Origin: Eubacterium sp.
GTDB lineage: Bacteria; Bacillota_A; Clostridia; Peptostreptococcales; Anaerovoracaceae
Assembly: GCA_021769545.1 (NCBI GenBank)
Contig: JAETSS010000107.1
Span: forward strand, 1 to 5,351
Length of the DNA: 5,351 nt
Reading direction: 5' to 3'
Positions within the stretch are counted from its first letter, which is position 1. Each line of letters begins with the position of its first letter. The translations under genes and the position numbers were made by a program. Below are positions 3,771-5,351 of the stretch, in pieces. A model generated the notes under the pieces. It had not been told where the DNA came from, made no database searches, and was given only the letters and a program-made list of their open reading frames with translations.

Positions 3771-5351
3771 ATGAAAGACTTTTATAAAATGACGGCACAA
3801 GAGGTCATGGTGAAGCTCAACGGCGGCACCGAACCGCTGAGCGAGGAGCAGATCAGTGAAAACAGGGAGAAATACGGTCCCAACGAGCTTATCGAAGGCA
3901 AGCGAAAATCGACGCTTCGCATTTTTATTGAGCAGTTCAGGGATTTCCTCGTTATGATACTGATCGTTGCGGCGGTGATCTCAGGAGTGCTGGGCGATCT
4001 GGAAAGCGCCGTGGTAATCCTTGTAGTAATCACCATCAATGCTGTCCTCGGTACGGTGCAGACACTTAAGGCGGAGCAGTCCCTTGACAGTCTCAAGAAA
4101 ATGTCCGCTCCGGAAGCGAAGGTGATGCGAGGCGGAAGGTTCGTCAAAATACCTGCATCCGAGATCACTGTCGGAGATATCGTCAGTCTTGAAGCGGGAG
4201 ATTTCGTTCCCGCCGATGGCAGGATAACGGACAATGCGGGAATGAAGATAGATGAAAGCGCCCTTACCGGTGAAAGTCTCGGAGTCGAGAAGGATATGGC
4301 CGTCATAGAAAAGGACGTGCCGTTGGGAGACAGACTGAACATGGTCTATTCGGGAAGCTTCGTCACATACGGCAGGGGAGAATTTATCGTGACTTCCATA
4401 GGTATGGAGACGGAGGTAGGCAAGATCGCTTCACTGCTGAAGAACACCTCGGAGAAGAAGACTCCGCTGCAGGTAAATCTCGACAACTTCGGCAAGAAGC
4501 TTTCCATACTGATACTGATATTCTGCGGCATACTGTTCGGTATCAGCGTTTTCAGAGGTCAGCCGATGGGAGACGCCTTCCTGTTTGCCGTGGCTCTGGC
4601 GGTGGCGGCGATACCGGAAGCGCTGAGCTCCATCGTGACCATAGTCCTGTCCTTCGGTACTCAGAAAATGGCTAAGGAGCATGCCATAATAAGGAAACTG
4701 CAGGCGGTGGAAGGTCTTGGGAGCGTTTCGGTCATCTGCTCCGATAAGACGGGTACACTGACTCAGAATAAGATGACGGTTGAAGACTATTACGTACATG
4801 AGAGCAGAGTGCAAGCAGGCGATATATCGGTCTCCGATGAAGGGCAAATGCAGCTTCTGACTGCCAGCATATTGTGCAACGATTCCTCCGTCGACAGCGG
4901 CAGGGAAATAGGCGATCCTACGGAGACGGCTCTTGTAAATATGGGTATAAAGCTGGGGGTATCCTTTGAAGAGATAAGAAAGGAAAATCCGAGATTCGGT
5001 GAGATACCATTCGACAGCGACAGGAAGCTGATGTCCACATGCAATAAAATGGCGGGCGGCGGCTGTCTTATGATTACCAAGGGGGCAGTGGACGTACTGC
5101 TGGGCAGGACCGACAGGATAAAGACATCGGAGGGCGTGAGAAGCATCACGGATAAGGACATATACCATATAGAAGGCTGTAATGAAAGCTTTTCGCGGGA
5201 CGGCCTCAGGGTTCTGGCCTTTGCATATAAGGAGATCCGGGAGGATTTTGAACCGGGAATCGGCGATGAAAAGGGTCTGATCTTCCTTGGACTCATATCC
5301 ATGATGGACCCTCCGAGGGAAGAGTCCATGCAGGCTGTAGATGAATGCATA
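3771..5351 (+). CDS. P2-type cation ATPase, probable Mn2+ exporter (3' end outside window)
   Basis: P2-type ATPases pump divalent cations out across the cytoplasmic membrane using ATP through an aspartyl-phosphate intermediate. The frame is open for 527 codons to the window end; relatives have roughly 870-900 residues, so the C-terminal third is cut off. In order: a cation-ATPase N-terminal domain (about 5-45); TM1 (57-74) and TM2 (78-96); the actuator domain with TGES (166-169); TM3 (244-261); TM4 (269-293) with PEALSS (282-287) where SERCA/PMR1 pumps have PEGLP; the phosphorylation site DKTGT with D325; then nucleotide-domain marks FDSDRK (414-419), TKGA (436-439), and GDPTE (381-385) before them; and DPPR (513-516). 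The GDGVND hinge would lie beyond the end. By sequence it would be called a Ca2+ ATPase. The yybP-ykoY riboswitch in its leader argues for Mn2+, with Ca2+ still possible. Confidence 0.93.
   Translation, partial: MKDFYKMTAQEVMVKLNGGTEPLSEEQISENREKYGPNELIEGKRKSTLRIFIEQFRDFLVMILIVAAVISGVLGDLESAVVILVVITINAVLGTVQTLKAEQSLDSLKKMSAPEAKVMRGGRFVKIPASEITVGDIVSLEAGDFVPADGRITDNAGMKIDESALTGESLGVEKDMAVIEKDVPLGDRLNMVYSGSFVTYGRGEFIVTSIGMETEVGKIASLLKNTSEKKTPLQVNLDNFGKKLSILILIFCGILFGISVFRGQPMGDAFLFAVALAVAAIPEALSSIVTIVLSFGTQKMAKEHAIIRKLQAVEGLGSVSVICSDKTGTLTQNKMTVEDYYVHESRVQAGDISVSDEGQMQLLTASILCNDSSVDSGREIGDPTETALVNMGIKLGVSFEEIRKENPRFGEIPFDSDRKLMSTCNKMAGGGCLMITKGAVDVLLGRTDRIKTSEGVRSITDKDIYHIEGCNESFSRDGLRVLAFAYKEIREDFEPGIGDEKGLIFLGLISMMDPPREESMQAVDECI

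Noticed and set aside
3782..5350. Long open frames on the - strand (3782-4342, 4431-5168, 4790-5350)
   Set aside because: They lie wholly opposite the well-supported P-type ATPase coding frame, overlap each other and show no recognisable protein family; they are antisense shadows.

Overview
The window looks like core chromosome of a low-to-mid GC Bacillota of class Clostridia. This rests on strong AAGGAGG-type ribosome binding sites, consensus SigA-type promoters, an AGA-rich codon style in the highly expressed genes, the tmcAL - ackA - rpmF neighbourhood, and a yybP-ykoY riboswitch controlling a P2-type ATPase. I cannot fix the family or genus from sequence alone. All convincing genes are on the + strand.

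Layout. Bases 1-41 are probably the last codons of an unidentified upstream gene. Bases 94-1305 encode TmcAL, the ligase that makes N4-acetylcytidine on tRNA(Met). The gene has no visible Shine-Dalgarno sequence and may be transcribed leaderless. Bases 1435-2634 encode acetate kinase (AckA), with its own consensus promoter and all catalytic residues. A further strong promoter, with a dyad between its -35 and -10 boxes, drives rpmF (L32, zinc-ribbon form, 2792-2974). rpmF ends at a clear intrinsic terminator (3019-3048). The usual DUF177/YceD gene is missing between ackA and rpmF. A small ArsC/Spx-fold thioredoxin-like protein of the YusI type follows (3101-3442), with a palindrome just upstream of its ribosome binding site.

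The 328-base gap at 3443-3770 is a regulatory leader: a consensus promoter, a yybP-ykoY (Mn2+) aptamer, and an intrinsic terminator whose 5' arm uses the 3' strand of aptamer helix P1. After these comes a second, unexplained inverted repeat and then a good ribosome binding site. The gene it controls (3771 to the window end, 527 codons present) is a P2-type cation ATPase. It would normally be annotated as a Ca2+ ATPase, but the riboswitch argues for Mn2+ efflux.

How the genes fit together. AckA makes ATP and acetate, which are the two substrates TmcAL uses besides tRNA, so tRNA acetylation and acetogenic energy metabolism sit side by side. ackA and rpmF are translation- and energy-related genes with strong promoters and biased codons. 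The 3' third is a self-contained metal-homeostasis unit in which high Mn2+ should stabilise the aptamer, block the terminator and allow synthesis of the exporter. I found no mobile element, CRISPR array, tRNA, rRNA or wholly new system. The most rewarding points are the riboswitch-ATPase unit with its variant membrane motif and the small unexplained dyads.
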